Source: Chloroflexota bacterium (GTDB lineage Bacteria > Chloroflexota > Chloroflexia > Thermomicrobiales > UBA6265). Taken from it: 6,632 nt of DNA. The notes beneath the pieces were generated by a model. That model saw only the letters and a list, made by a program, of their open reading frames with translations, did no database searches and was not told where the DNA came from. Made by a program: the position numbers and the translations under genes. The stretch is taken from positions 1 to 6,632 of the forward strand of contig JAFAEA010000373.1 of assembly GCA_023424355.1 (NCBI GenBank), written 5' to 3'. Below, one piece after another: positions 1 through 6,204 of this stretch. Numbering within the stretch: position 1 is the first letter of the stretch; each line of letters opens with the position of its first letter.

Positions 1-1226
1 ACATCTGGATCATTCTGGCGATGATCGTGGGTGGCGCACCCGGCTATATCATGGCGCAGCGCGTGAAGATGACCGGCATGCCGCAGATGGTGGCGATATT
101 CAACGGACTCGGAGGTGCTGCATCCGCATTTGTTGGCGTGGCCGGGGGTCTCGGCAATAGCGACATGGAGCGCGGAGTTCTCACCTCCATCGTGTTAGGT
201 ACCGTTGATGGTTCCATCACACTCACCGGTAGCCTCGTGGCATACGCCAAGCTGCAGGGAATAAAATCCATCACCAACCTCAAGCTGCCGGCCGAACGCA
301 ATGTGGTGGCCTTCGCCAGCATCGCTGCGACAGTGGTTATCACCATCGCGGCCATTTGGGTTGGCTCCAGCGGCTTCGGCGATGTGCTTCTCGTACTCGC
401 ATTCCTGATTGCTCTCGCCGCCGGTGTGCTATTGGTTCTGCCAATTGGTGGTGCCGATATGCCGGTAGTCATCGCAATCCTTAATGCGTTCTCCGGTATC
501 GCCGGTATTCTCACCGGATTCGCCCTCAACCTGCAGCCACTTATCGTCGCCGGTACGTTGGTTGGTGCCAGTGGACTCTTCCTCTCGCTCCTCATGGCCA
601 GGGCCATGAACCGCAGTTTGGTGAACGTGATCTTCGGTAGCTTTGGCGCTGCAGCAGTCAAGGGCGGTGGCAGTGGTGAAGTAGCCGAGGCCAAACCGAT
701 CCGCGAGACATCAATTGATGACGCTGCGGTGTCTCTTGGCTACGCCAATCGCGTGATCGTGGTTCCTGGATACGGACTCGCTGTCGCCCAGGCTCAGCAC
801 GCCGTGCAGGAGCTGGCCGCAGTTCTGCAGGAACGAGGTGTCAATGTGCGCTACGCCATCCACCCGGTGGCGGGACGCATGCCGGGGCACATGAATGTGC
901 TGCTGGCGGAAGCCAATGTTCCATATGAAGATCTGTACGAAATGGATGCCATTAATGGCGAGTTTGCAAAGACCGATGTTGCCCTGGTGATCGGCGCGAA
1001 CGATGTCACCAACCCGGCCGCCCGGGACGATGCATCCAGCCCGATCTACGGAATGCCAATCCTCCAGGTGGATGATGCGGAACGGGTGATTGTGTTGAAG
1101 CGCGGCATGAGCCCAGGCTTCGCTGGCGTGGAGAATGAACTTTTCCACAAAGATCACACCTCCATGTTGTTCGGAGATGCCAAGGATTCGCTCCAGAAGC
1201 TGATCAGTGAAGTCCGAAACATCTAA
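1..1226 (+). CDS. pntB: NAD(P) transhydrogenase subunit beta, 5'-truncated by window edge
   Basis: This is the beta subunit of the membrane proton-translocating transhydrogenase, which drives hydride transfer from NADH to NADP+ with the proton gradient. The frame is open to the left edge, so the start lies outside; 407 residues are visible, against about 460 in E. coli PntB from memory. Residues 1-205 are hydrophobic with about six or seven membrane segments and include PIGGADMPVV (147-156) and the RAMNRS hinge (200-205). Residues 245-407 form the NADP-binding domain III, with VPGYGLAVAQAQ (254-265), HPVAGRMPGHMNVLLAEA (287-304), VIGANDVTNPAA (329-340), VLKRGMSPGFAGVEN (364-378) and MLFGDAK (388-394). 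These match the E. coli protein closely. The gene ends with TAA. A pntA partner is expected upstream, outside the window. The position matching E. coli beta-His91 appears not to be His (see findings). Confidence 0.96.
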   Translation, partial: IWIILAMIVGGAPGYIMAQRVKMTGMPQMVAIFNGLGGAASAFVGVAGGLGNSDMERGVLTSIVLGTVDGSITLTGSLVAYAKLQGIKSITNLKLPAERNVVAFASIAATVVITIAAIWVGSSGFGDVLLVLAFLIALAAGVLLVLPIGGADMPVVIAILNAFSGIAGILTGFALNLQPLIVAGTLVGASGLFLSLLMARAMNRSLVNVIFGSFGAAAVKGGGSGEVAEAKPIRETSIDDAAVSLGYANRVIVVPGYGLAVAQAQHAVQELAAVLQERGVNVRYAIHPVAGRMPGHMNVLLAEANVPYEDLYEMDAINGEFAKTDVALVIGANDVTNPAARDDASSPIYGMPILQVDDAERVIVLKRGMSPGFAGVENELFHKDHTSMLFGDAKDSLQKLISEVRNI

Positions 1227-1271
1227 AAGATTCGCACCCCAAACTCTGGCATTCTGAGGGAAGCGGCGGTA

Positions 1272-1324
1272 ACGTTATCCGGGTGAGATTCTCGACCGAG
1301 AGTCCGCTCGGATAACGTCGTTTT
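1272..1324 (+). terminator. Hairpin with short T tract after pntB
   Basis: A 10-bp perfect inverted repeat (ACGTTATCCG at 1272-1281, CGGATAACGT at 1309-1318) encloses a second stem, GATTCTC/GAGAGTC (1287-1293 and 1298-1304, one G-U), with a GACC loop. It is followed by CG and TTTT at 1321-1324. It could be a Rho-independent terminator for the pnt unit. The T tract is short and two bases removed from the stem, so partial read-through into ndh, or a role as an mRNA processing or stability element, is equally possible. Confidence 0.5.
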
Positions 1325-1339
1325 CCGGCTTGAAAAACC

Positions 1340-1354
1340 GGCGCCACTTGCGCC
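1340..1354 (+). other. Small hairpin in the ndh 5' leader
   Basis: GGCGC (1340-1344) and GCGCC (1350-1354) can form a 5-bp GC-only stem with loop CACTT, ending five bases before the GGAG ribosome binding site. It may simply be structure between two genes, but its position would let it influence ribosome access to the ndh start. No alternative anti-structure was found, so regulation is not claimed. Confidence 0.3.
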
Positions 1355-1359
1355 GCACT

Positions 1360-1363
1360 GGAG
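1360..1363 (+). promoter_or_regulatory. Ribosome binding site that supports the GTG start of ndh
   Basis: GGAG lies seven bases before GTG at 1371. The next in-frame ATG is at residue 82, far inside the FAD-binding fold, so the GTG is the only reasonable start. Confidence 0.6.
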
Positions 1364-1370
1364 ATTCCCC

Positions 1371-2711
1371 GTGGTATCTACCACTCTCACAACTACGAGT
1401 CCAAACATTGTTCACCGGCCGCATGCCGGCCCGGTTCAGGTGGTCATCATTGGTGGCGGCTTCGGTGGTGTAGATGCTGCCAAGGCGTTTGCCAGCGAAG
1501 ATGTACAAGTCACCATCATCGATCGCCGCAATTACAACCTTTTTGTGCCGCTGCTGTACCAGGTGGCATCCAGCCAGCTCACGCAGGAGCATGTTGCCCA
1601 GCCATTGCGCCACATGTTCAAGCGGCAGAAGAATGTTCACGTCATTTACGACGAGGCTATCGACATCGATGTCGAGAATCACAAGGTGATTCTTTCGGCT
1701 GATAATCCGGTTGAGTATGACTATCTGATCATCGCAGCCGGAGCGCGCGATTCGTACTTCGGGAACGATCAATGGGCCGAGCATGCCTGGGGCCTGAAGA
1801 CTCTTGAGGATGCCGAGCGCATCCAGCGTCAGATCCTCCTGAACTTTGAACTGGCCGAGGTCGAAACCGACCGCGCCGAGCGCGAGCGATTGCTGACCTA
1901 TGTACTGGTTGGCGGCGGACCGACCGGCGTGGAAATGGCCGGTGCCATCGCCGAACTCGCCAAGTTCACGCTTCCGCGAGAGTATCGGTACATCGATACC
2001 CGCCACACGCGCATCGTGTTGCTCGAAGGAATGGACCGCATCTTCCCGGGCTTCGATCCCAAGCTTTCGGCTGCGGCACACAAGGATCTGGAGCGACTCG
2101 GTGTGGAAGTCCGCACCGGCGCAATGGTGACTTCCATTGATGAAAACGGCGTGGAGATCAATAAGACTGATCGTATCGAGGCAGGTCTCATTATTTGGGC
2201 GGCCGGAATTCAGGGCGCGGGCATCAACGAGAAGCTCGCGACAGTCACCGAGCTGGATCGCGGCAAGCGCATCATCGTGACTCCGGAACTCAACGTCCCC
2301 GGTCATAAGGACATTTTTGTTGTCGGTGATACCGCCCACATTCCTGGTCCCGAGGGCCGCCCGCTTCCAGGCGTGGCTCAGGTTGCCCAACAGAGTGGTC
2401 GCCATGCGGCGGAAAACATCCTGCACGGAATTGCCGGTCAGGAATACGAGCCATTCACCTATCACGATTACGGTTCAATGGCCACTATCGGTCGCAACCG
2501 CGCCGTTGCGCAGATCGGCAAGGTGCAGCTGACTGGTATCGTGGCCTGGTTTATCTGGGCGTTCGTCCACATCATGAGGCTGGTGAACTTCCGCAACCGA
2601 CTTCTGGTTTTCTGGAAGTGGATGTGGGATTACATCGGTTACAACCGCAGTGGTCGTATCATCAAGCGCTATGAACACAAGCCCGGTAACAACGGCAAGG
2701 GTGGCGATTAG
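1371..2711 (+). CDS. ndh: Type II NADH:quinone oxidoreductase (NDH-2)
   Basis: A single-subunit, non-proton-pumping flavoenzyme that moves electrons from NADH through FAD to membrane quinone. The 446 residues are typical of the family. The first nucleotide-binding fold has GGGFGG (28-33, FAD), and the second has VLVGGGPTGVEMAG (178-191, NADH) with acidic Glu219 closing its second strand, which favours NADH over NADPH. FVVGD (315-319) is the C-terminal FAD motif, and AQVAQQSG (336-343) is the family's quinone-site sequence. Residues 385-417 are hydrophobic and aromatic with Arg/Lys, fitting a membrane-anchoring C-terminal helix region. The 20-residue Thr-rich N-terminal tail is not a signal peptide. 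The start is GTG with GGAG upstream. It lies 144 bp after pntB on the same strand, so it may be partly co-transcribed or have its own promoter; I could not identify a convincing one. It ends at the bidirectional terminator. Confidence 0.95.
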   Translation: MVSTTLTTTSPNIVHRPHAGPVQVVIIGGGFGGVDAAKAFASEDVQVTIIDRRNYNLFVPLLYQVASSQLTQEHVAQPLRHMFKRQKNVHVIYDEAIDIDVENHKVILSADNPVEYDYLIIAAGARDSYFGNDQWAEHAWGLKTLEDAERIQRQILLNFELAEVETDRAERERLLTYVLVGGGPTGVEMAGAIAELAKFTLPREYRYIDTRHTRIVLLEGMDRIFPGFDPKLSAAAHKDLERLGVEVRTGAMVTSIDENGVEINKTDRIEAGLIIWAAGIQGAGINEKLATVTELDRGKRIIVTPELNVPGHKDIFVVGDTAHIPGPEGRPLPGVAQVAQQSGRHAAENILHGIAGQEYEPFTYHDYGSMATIGRNRAVAQIGKVQLTGIVAWFIWAFVHIMRLVNFRNRLLVFWKWMWDYIGYNRSGRIIKRYEHKPGNNGKGGD

Positions 2712-2713
2712 CC

Positions 2714-2758
2714 AACAAAAAACGTCCGGAGGATGATTCCTCCGGACGTTTTTTTGTT
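2714..2758. terminator. Bidirectional Rho-independent terminator between ndh and murB
   Basis: An 11-bp perfect stem (CGTCCGGAGGA at 2723-2733, TCCTCCGGACG at 2738-2748) with TGAT loop is flanked by A6 on the left and T7 on the right, so it reads as a terminator on both strands. It starts three bases after the ndh stop and ends ten bases before the murB stop, serving the two convergent units. Confidence 0.95.
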
Positions 2759-2767
2759 GCTTTCGAT

Positions 2768-3670
2768 TTACAGGAATTCACCGACGCATCGGATCTCCAT
2801 CTCGAGATCGTAGCCGGAATCCGCTTTCACCGTTTTCTGGATGTGATGCACCAGGTCCATCACATCGCGGGCGGTGCCGTTATCAGGATTCACCAGGAAG
2901 TTGGCGTGCTGCTCGGAAACGTGCACACCCCCGATGCGAAAGCCTTTGAGCCCGGCGCCATCGATAAGCCGGCCGGCTCCGATTCCTTCGATCTTCTTGA
3001 ATACGGATCCGCAGCTCGGGAACGCAACCAGATTAGGATGACGCTCGGTTCGCCACTTCAAATTTTCACGAGCTTGAGCCTCGATCTGCTCTCGATCGGC
3101 CGGCTCGAGCTTGAATGTGACATCCAGCACCACGATTTCCTCGTGATGCAACCGGGAATCATCGTACCCGAAATTGAACCAATCCTTGTCCACCGTGGCG
3201 ATCTCATTGTTCGGCAACAGTACTCGTGCGGACTCCACGACGGATTCGATGAACATGGTGTCCTTGCGATTTGGCGCCAGAAAATGGAGGTTCTGCCAGA
3301 TGGCTCCGCCCACGCTACTGGGAATACCAGCGTAGTGCTCGATGCCACTAAGTCCTCGCTCGGCTGCCTGCGGAATGAGATCCGCCATCACCACACCGCT
3401 CTCGGCCGTGACCCGATCTCCTTCGAAAACCACGTGATCGCTTCGATTATGGATTACCAGTCCGCGCCAGCCGCCATCGCCGATGAGGATGTTGGCACCG
3501 GTTCCCAGCAAGAACCAGGGCACATCATCGGCTCGGGCAGCCATTACGGCATCGGCCAGCTCGTCCGCCGATTCCACCGCCACGAAGTAGTCCGCAGGGC
3601 CACCGATCTTGTATGTTGTCAGTGGCCCCAGCGGAACGGAGCGCTGAAGATTCTTGAGTGATTCGATCAT
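2768..3670 (-). CDS. murB: UDP-N-acetylenolpyruvoylglucosamine reductase
   Basis: A cytosolic flavoenzyme that reduces UDP-GlcNAc-enolpyruvate with NADPH to UDP-MurNAc, the second committed step of peptidoglycan synthesis. The 300 residues match the short (type II) form. Visible motifs are TTYKIGGPADYF (18-29), GTGANILIGDGG (56-67), GIPSSVGGAIWQNLH (115-129, FAD domain), PSCGSVFKK (218-226) with the proton-donating Ser at 222, VHVSEQHANFLVN (249-261), and LEMEIR (289-294) with the probable catalytic Glu at 292. The usual YRxS motif reads YDDS at 169-172 (see findings). The start is fixed by TAAATG: the ATG directly follows the stop of the upstream gene, and no Shine-Dalgarno is visible, so translation is probably coupled to that gene. 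Later starts would lose the TTYKIGG motif. Transcription ends at the terminator shared with ndh. Confidence 0.96.
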   Translation of the reverse strand: MIESLKNLQRSVPLGPLTTYKIGGPADYFVAVESADELADAVMAARADDVPWFLLGTGANILIGDGGWRGLVIHNRSDHVVFEGDRVTAESGVVMADLIPQAAERGLSGIEHYAGIPSSVGGAIWQNLHFLAPNRKDTMFIESVVESARVLLPNNEIATVDKDWFNFGYDDSRLHHEEIVVLDVTFKLEPADREQIEAQARENLKWRTERHPNLVAFPSCGSVFKKIEGIGAGRLIDGAGLKGFRIGGVHVSEQHANFLVNPDNGTARDVMDLVHHIQKTVKADSGYDLEMEIRCVGEFL

Positions 3671-4912
3671 TTAGTTATCGTTCGGGTCGTTAGGATCGGT
3701 ACCGTTGCGGATTTCATTGAAATCGTCAACACCATCGCCATCGGAATCCGGGTTGTTGGGATCGGTCTCGTGGATGTACTCCTCGTCGCCGTCCAACATC
3801 AAATCGCCGTCGGTATCCGGATTATTCGGATCGGTGCCGCGGATAATCTCGCCGCCGTCATAGAAGTTGTCACCATCTGTATCCGGGTTGAGCGGATCCG
3901 TGCGATGGGTATTCACTTCATCACCATCGCTGAGACCGTCGTCATCCGTATCCGGATTTTCCGGATCGGTACCCAGCTCAGCCTCGCGAGCATCGGAGAG
4001 GCCATCACCATCGGTGTCTGGACTCGTGTCCGCAGTTGGTTCCGGTGTGGCTGGCACTTCGGTCGGTGCCACTGTGGGCTCAACGGTTGGCTCCGGAGTC
4101 GCCGGAACTGCTGTGGGTTCTGGGGTAGCCGGAATCTCCGTTGGTTCCGGAGTGGCTGGCTCGGGAGTGGCCGGCTCCGGTGTCGCGACTTCTGGAAGTG
4201 TGGCGCCGACAAATCCGGCGTAGTAGGTACTGCCATCAGCAATCGCCGTAATGGTTACCTCGCCACTGAAAATGGCGCTATCACCCTGGTAGAGGTTCGT
4301 TGTGCCGCGGCTGTTCGAAACCTCAATCTCGCCAACCATCACGTAGATAACGGTCGGGGTGGAACCTTCCGGCAGGCTGCCTTCTTCATCTTCCTTCAGC
4401 ACATCGCGCACCAAATCGGCATCGAACGATCCCGGATCAGTATTGAAGGATGCACTTGTAAGCAGACGATCGGTAGCGCCAGGAAGCTGCTCTCCGCTTT
4501 CCGGCAGCATTTGCATGAATACAAAGGTATCCGGTGCACCGAATGTTTCGGCAATGAATGAGGACCCTGCCGGGATGCTCATAGCTTCGCCACCGGCGAG
4601 TCGGATTCCTGTACCGCCATCAACCATTACCAACAGTGGTGTGTTCTCGGCGATTACAAACCCCTGCGTTGGCGATGTGAATGTTTCGCCGCCAACCTCG
4701 GCTGTGTGTCGGGTGATATGCCAGCGGGCAGAATCCTCGGAAACAACCAGATTGCCATTGGCTACCACGGATGCGTGACCCGTTACCGGGGATGGTCCGG
4801 CGGGACCAAGACCCTGCGCCAGCGCAGTGGCGAGGGAAACCGTACTCAGGAGAAGAATGAGCGCGAACCGAATGGGATGTTTGGCCCAATGCAGTTGATT
4901 GAATGGCTTCAC
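3671..4912 (-). CDS. Secreted protein: cupin-like domains, Pro/Thr/Glu linker, thrombospondin type 3 calcium-binding repeats
   Basis: A 413-residue exported protein of unknown function. Residues 1-32 form a signal peptide: basic n-region (K11, R15), hydrophobic core FALILLLSTVSLATALA, and an AxA site before Gln33. Residues 45-135 and 185-235 look like two beta-rich cupin-like folds (AGGEAMSIPAGSSF at 106-119, LYQGDSAIFSG at 207-217); neither shows the His-rich metal motif, so enzymatic activity is doubtful. Residues 243-294 are a (A/V)TPEPT-type linker, probably extended. Residues 299-410 hold five repeats of 22-23 residues with DxDxDGxxDxxE calcium-loop consensus; repeats 3 and 4 are degenerate after the third Asp. 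There is no C-terminal anchor. The start is GTG at 4910-4912, chosen because GGAAGGA sits seven bases upstream and the signal peptide follows. The stop abuts the murB ATG. Lipid or wall attachment is not indicated, so it is presumably released or bound through calcium or partner contacts. Confidence 0.85.
   Translation of the reverse strand: MKPFNQLHWAKHPIRFALILLLSTVSLATALAQGLGPAGPSPVTGHASVVANGNLVVSEDSARWHITRHTAEVGGETFTSPTQGFVIAENTPLLVMVDGGTGIRLAGGEAMSIPAGSSFIAETFGAPDTFVFMQMLPESGEQLPGATDRLLTSASFNTDPGSFDADLVRDVLKEDEEGSLPEGSTPTVIYVMVGEIEVSNSRGTTNLYQGDSAIFSGEVTITAIADGSTYYAGFVGATLPEVATPEPATPEPATPEPTEIPATPEPTAVPATPEPTVEPTVAPTEVPATPEPTADTSPDTDGDGLSDAREAELGTDPENPDTDDDGLSDGDEVNTHRTDPLNPDTDGDNFYDGGEIIRGTDPNNPDTDGDLMLDGDEEYIHETDPNNPDSDGDGVDDFNEIRNGTDPNDPNDN
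3683..4018 (-). repeat. Five tandem thrombospondin type 3 coding repeats
   Basis: Five units of 66-69 bp encode residues 299-320, 321-343, 344-365, 366-388 and 389-410. Each opens with D-T/S-D-x-D and closes with TDP-x-[ND]-P. On the + strand this shows as recurring GTATCCGG and GGATCGGT words. This is protein-level repetition with diverged third positions, not a CRISPR array. Confidence 0.9.
4031..4186 (-). repeat. Coding repeat for Pro/Thr/Glu-rich linker
   Basis: Residues 243-294 repeat ATPEP, ATPEPT and PTxxP units, making a low-complexity spacer between the folded N-terminal part and the calcium-binding repeats. Such linkers are common in exported proteins of Chloroflexota and actinobacteria. 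Slippage at the repeated DNA words could change linker length between strains. Confidence 0.85.
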
Positions 4913-4919
4913 GGGTTAG

Positions 4920-4926
4920 TCCTTCC
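4920..4926 (-). promoter_or_regulatory. Ribosome binding site for the secreted protein gene
   Basis: Read on the - strand this is GGAAGGA, seven bases before the GTG at 4912. It is a strong Shine-Dalgarno and decides the non-ATG start. Confidence 0.75.
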
Positions 4927-4962
4927 GATAATGCGGGATTTTGAACCTTGCCAGTACGTGTA

Positions 4963-4991
4963 ACGGTACGCATTTGGCCGGGCCACGTCAA
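4963..4991 (-). promoter_or_regulatory. Candidate sigma70-type promoter for the secreted protein-murB unit
   Basis: On the - strand TTGACG (4991-4986, five of six to the -35 consensus) is followed after 17 bases by TACCGT (4968-4963, only three of six to the -10 consensus). The spacer contains the palindrome TGGCC-C-GGCCA (4975-4985), which could be an operator. It lies just downstream of the two sod-side terminators, where a new promoter would be expected. The weak -10 makes the call tentative. Confidence 0.35.
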
Positions 4992-5000
4992 TTAACGCAC

Positions 5001-5034
5001 AAAAAACGAATGGGGATTGATTCTCTCCTCATCG
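5001..5034 (-). terminator. Second, imperfect terminator downstream of sod
   Basis: On the - strand an imperfect stem (CGA, a bulged T, TG, one mismatch, GG pairing with CC and CATTCG) is followed by TTTTTT (5006-5001). Its core resembles the stronger terminator at 5048-5078, suggesting a duplicated back-up terminator. Confidence 0.45.
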
Positions 5035-5047
5035 AAAACCGACACGC

Positions 5048-5078
5048 AAAAAAACGGGCGAGGATTGCTCCCCGCCCG
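5048..5078 (-). terminator. Rho-independent terminator of the superoxide dismutase gene
   Basis: On the - strand CGGGCGGGG (5078-5070) pairs with CCTCGCCCG (5063-5055), with one G-U and a six-base loop, followed directly by T7 (5054-5048). It begins 28 bases after the sod stop codon. Confidence 0.9.
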
Positions 5079-5106
5079 ATTTTGAGAATGTACTGGTTGT
5101 GAGGGC

Positions 5107-5706
5107 CTATTTGCCGAAGTTCTCGGCGGCTACATCCCAGTTCACCACGTTCCAGAATGCCTTCAGGTACTCTGGGCGGCGGTTCTGGTACTTGAGGTAG
5201 TAGGCGTGCTCCCAAACATCCACACCGATAACCGGGGTCTTGCCCTCCATTACCGGGGAATCCTGGTTCGGGGTGGATTCGATGGCAACGCTATCGCCAT
5301 CCTTCACCAGCCAGGCCCAACCGGATCCGAATCGACCAGCGCCGGCCTTCTCGAACTCTTCCTTGAAGGCATCGAGGCTGCCGAACTTGCTGGTGATTGC
5401 ATCGGCAAGTGCACCGGTCGGCTCGCTGGCACCACCTGGGGTGAGCAGCTTCCAGAAGAATGTGTGGTTGGCGTGGCCACCACCGTTGTTGCGAACAGCG
5501 GTCTGCTTGTCGGCAGGAACCTTGTCCAGATTGGCGATCAACTCATTGATGTCCATATCTGCGAACTCGGTGCCTTCAACGGCATTGTTCAGGTTGGTGA
5601 CGTAAGTGTTGTGATGCTTGTCGTGATGGATCTCCATCGTGGTTGCATCGATGTTTGGCTCGAGCGCATCGTTTGCGTAGCCGAGTTCCGGAAGTGTGAA
5701 AGCCAT
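5107..5706 (-). CDS. sodA: Superoxide dismutase, manganese type
   Basis: Converts superoxide to oxygen and hydrogen peroxide in the cytoplasm; no signal peptide is present. The protein is 199 residues, normal for the Fe/Mn family. Metal ligands are His27 (in MEIHHDKHH), His81 (GGGHANHTFFW), Asp163 and His167 (DVWEHAYY). The second-sphere residues are of Mn type: Gly77 in the GGGH segment together with Gln148 in NQDSP, instead of the Fe-type Gln in the N-terminal half. WEHAYYLKYQNRRPEY and WNVVNWDVA are the family's C-terminal signature. The frame is open 20 codons further upstream (to 5766), but I start at 5706, where MAFTLPELGYANDALEP aligns with the family's N-terminus and AAAGGA precedes it at a nine-base gap. 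The gene is monocistronic between its own leader and a strong terminator. A cambialistic (Fe or Mn) enzyme cannot be excluded from sequence. Confidence 0.96.
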   Translation of the reverse strand: MAFTLPELGYANDALEPNIDATTMEIHHDKHHNTYVTNLNNAVEGTEFADMDINELIANLDKVPADKQTAVRNNGGGHANHTFFWKLLTPGGASEPTGALADAITSKFGSLDAFKEEFEKAGAGRFGSGWAWLVKDGDSVAIESTPNQDSPVMEGKTPVIGVDVWEHAYYLKYQNRRPEYLKAFWNVVNWDVAAENFGK

Positions 5707-5715
5707 GTGTGACTG

Positions 5716-5721
5716 TCCTTT
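5716..5721 (-). promoter_or_regulatory. Ribosome binding site that fixes the sodA start
   Basis: On the - strand AAAGGA lies nine bases before the ATG at 5706. It favours this start over the upstream in-frame ATGs at 5721 and 5766. Confidence 0.7.
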
Positions 5722-5725
5722 CATT

Positions 5726-5761
5726 ACGAACATACGAACTGCGGGCGATTTCTGTACAGAA
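5726..5761 (-). promoter_or_regulatory. Operator-like palindrome and direct repeat upstream of sodA
   Basis: TTCTGTACAGAA (5750-5761) is a perfect 12-bp palindrome starting 44 bases upstream of the sodA ATG. Closer to the gene is a direct repeat of ACGAAC (5726-5731 and 5734-5739). No clear -35/-10 pair could be placed, so the promoter itself is not called. The palindrome is a reasonable candidate for a regulator binding site in the sod leader, without a named regulator. Confidence 0.35.
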
Positions 5762-5766
5762 CACAA

Positions 5767-6204
5767 AAGTTTTGCTGCCCTACCATAATCACCTTCTCAC
5801 AGGAATCATCGCACGTCCAGTGCCAAGGGGGGCGGTTACATGGAGGTGATTGCTGCAATAGTCACGGCTCTTCCTAAATGGGGCGATGCCGGCATGTGTA
5901 TTTCTCCTCCTCGCCAGGTGTTGGGAACGACACCAACCGCGTCGAGCTGGCGTCCGAGAGCTGTTCATATAGAAGGATCAATCGTCCTCGAGATACTCCT
6001 GTGGTGGTAGGGAGTGATTTGATAGGGCTCGCTGCTGGCCAGGAATGAGATTCCAATCGGGGATTGATCAGCTCTTCACGGATGGATTGAAGCTGTCACC
6101 TCCAATGTAACGAGATGGGCGCAGAATGAGGTGGCAGTAATCACTCCAACATCCGGCGAGATCTGGGTGCGAGTGGGGAACGACAGCGGGGTGATTCAGG
6201 CTGA
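5767..6204. other. Gap of about 440 bp without a supported gene
   Basis: No frame on either strand gives a convincing gene. On the + strand there are short open runs: 5840-6010 (56 codons from ATG, with a G-rich sequence before it), 5878-6048 (56 codons from ATG, no ribosome binding site) and 6068-6209 (47 codons, no start). Their translations look somewhat protein-like but match no family I recognise and fall in different frames, so they may be remnants of a decayed gene or chance. The stretch also contains five copies of GTGATT in both orientations (see findings). Confidence 0.4.

Noticed and set aside
1275..2465. Long open frame (396 codons) on the - strand opposite ndh
   Set aside because: It overlaps the clearly conserved NDH-2 reading frame, has no recognisable domains and is explained by GC-rich codon use on the other strand.
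2843..3661. Long open frame on the + strand opposite murB
   Set aside because: Antisense shadow of a gene with every MurB motif intact; no family resemblance.
3683..4018. Regular repeats of about 66-69 bp that could suggest a CRISPR-like or satellite array
   Set aside because: The repeats are in frame and encode thrombospondin type 3 units; there are no identical repeats with unique spacers.
3770..4561. Open frames on the + strand opposite the secreted protein, with Ser/Val/Gly-rich translations
   Set aside because: The low-complexity composition is the antisense reading of the linker and calcium-repeat codons.
5726..5739. Possible LexA box (CGAAC motif) upstream of sodA
   Set aside because: The two GAAC words are direct, not inverted, repeats, so they do not form a LexA operator.
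5107..5766. Longer superoxide dismutase start at 5766
   Set aside because: The extra 20 residues have no counterpart in the family, would run through the operator-like palindrome, and the start at 5706 has a proper ribosome binding site.
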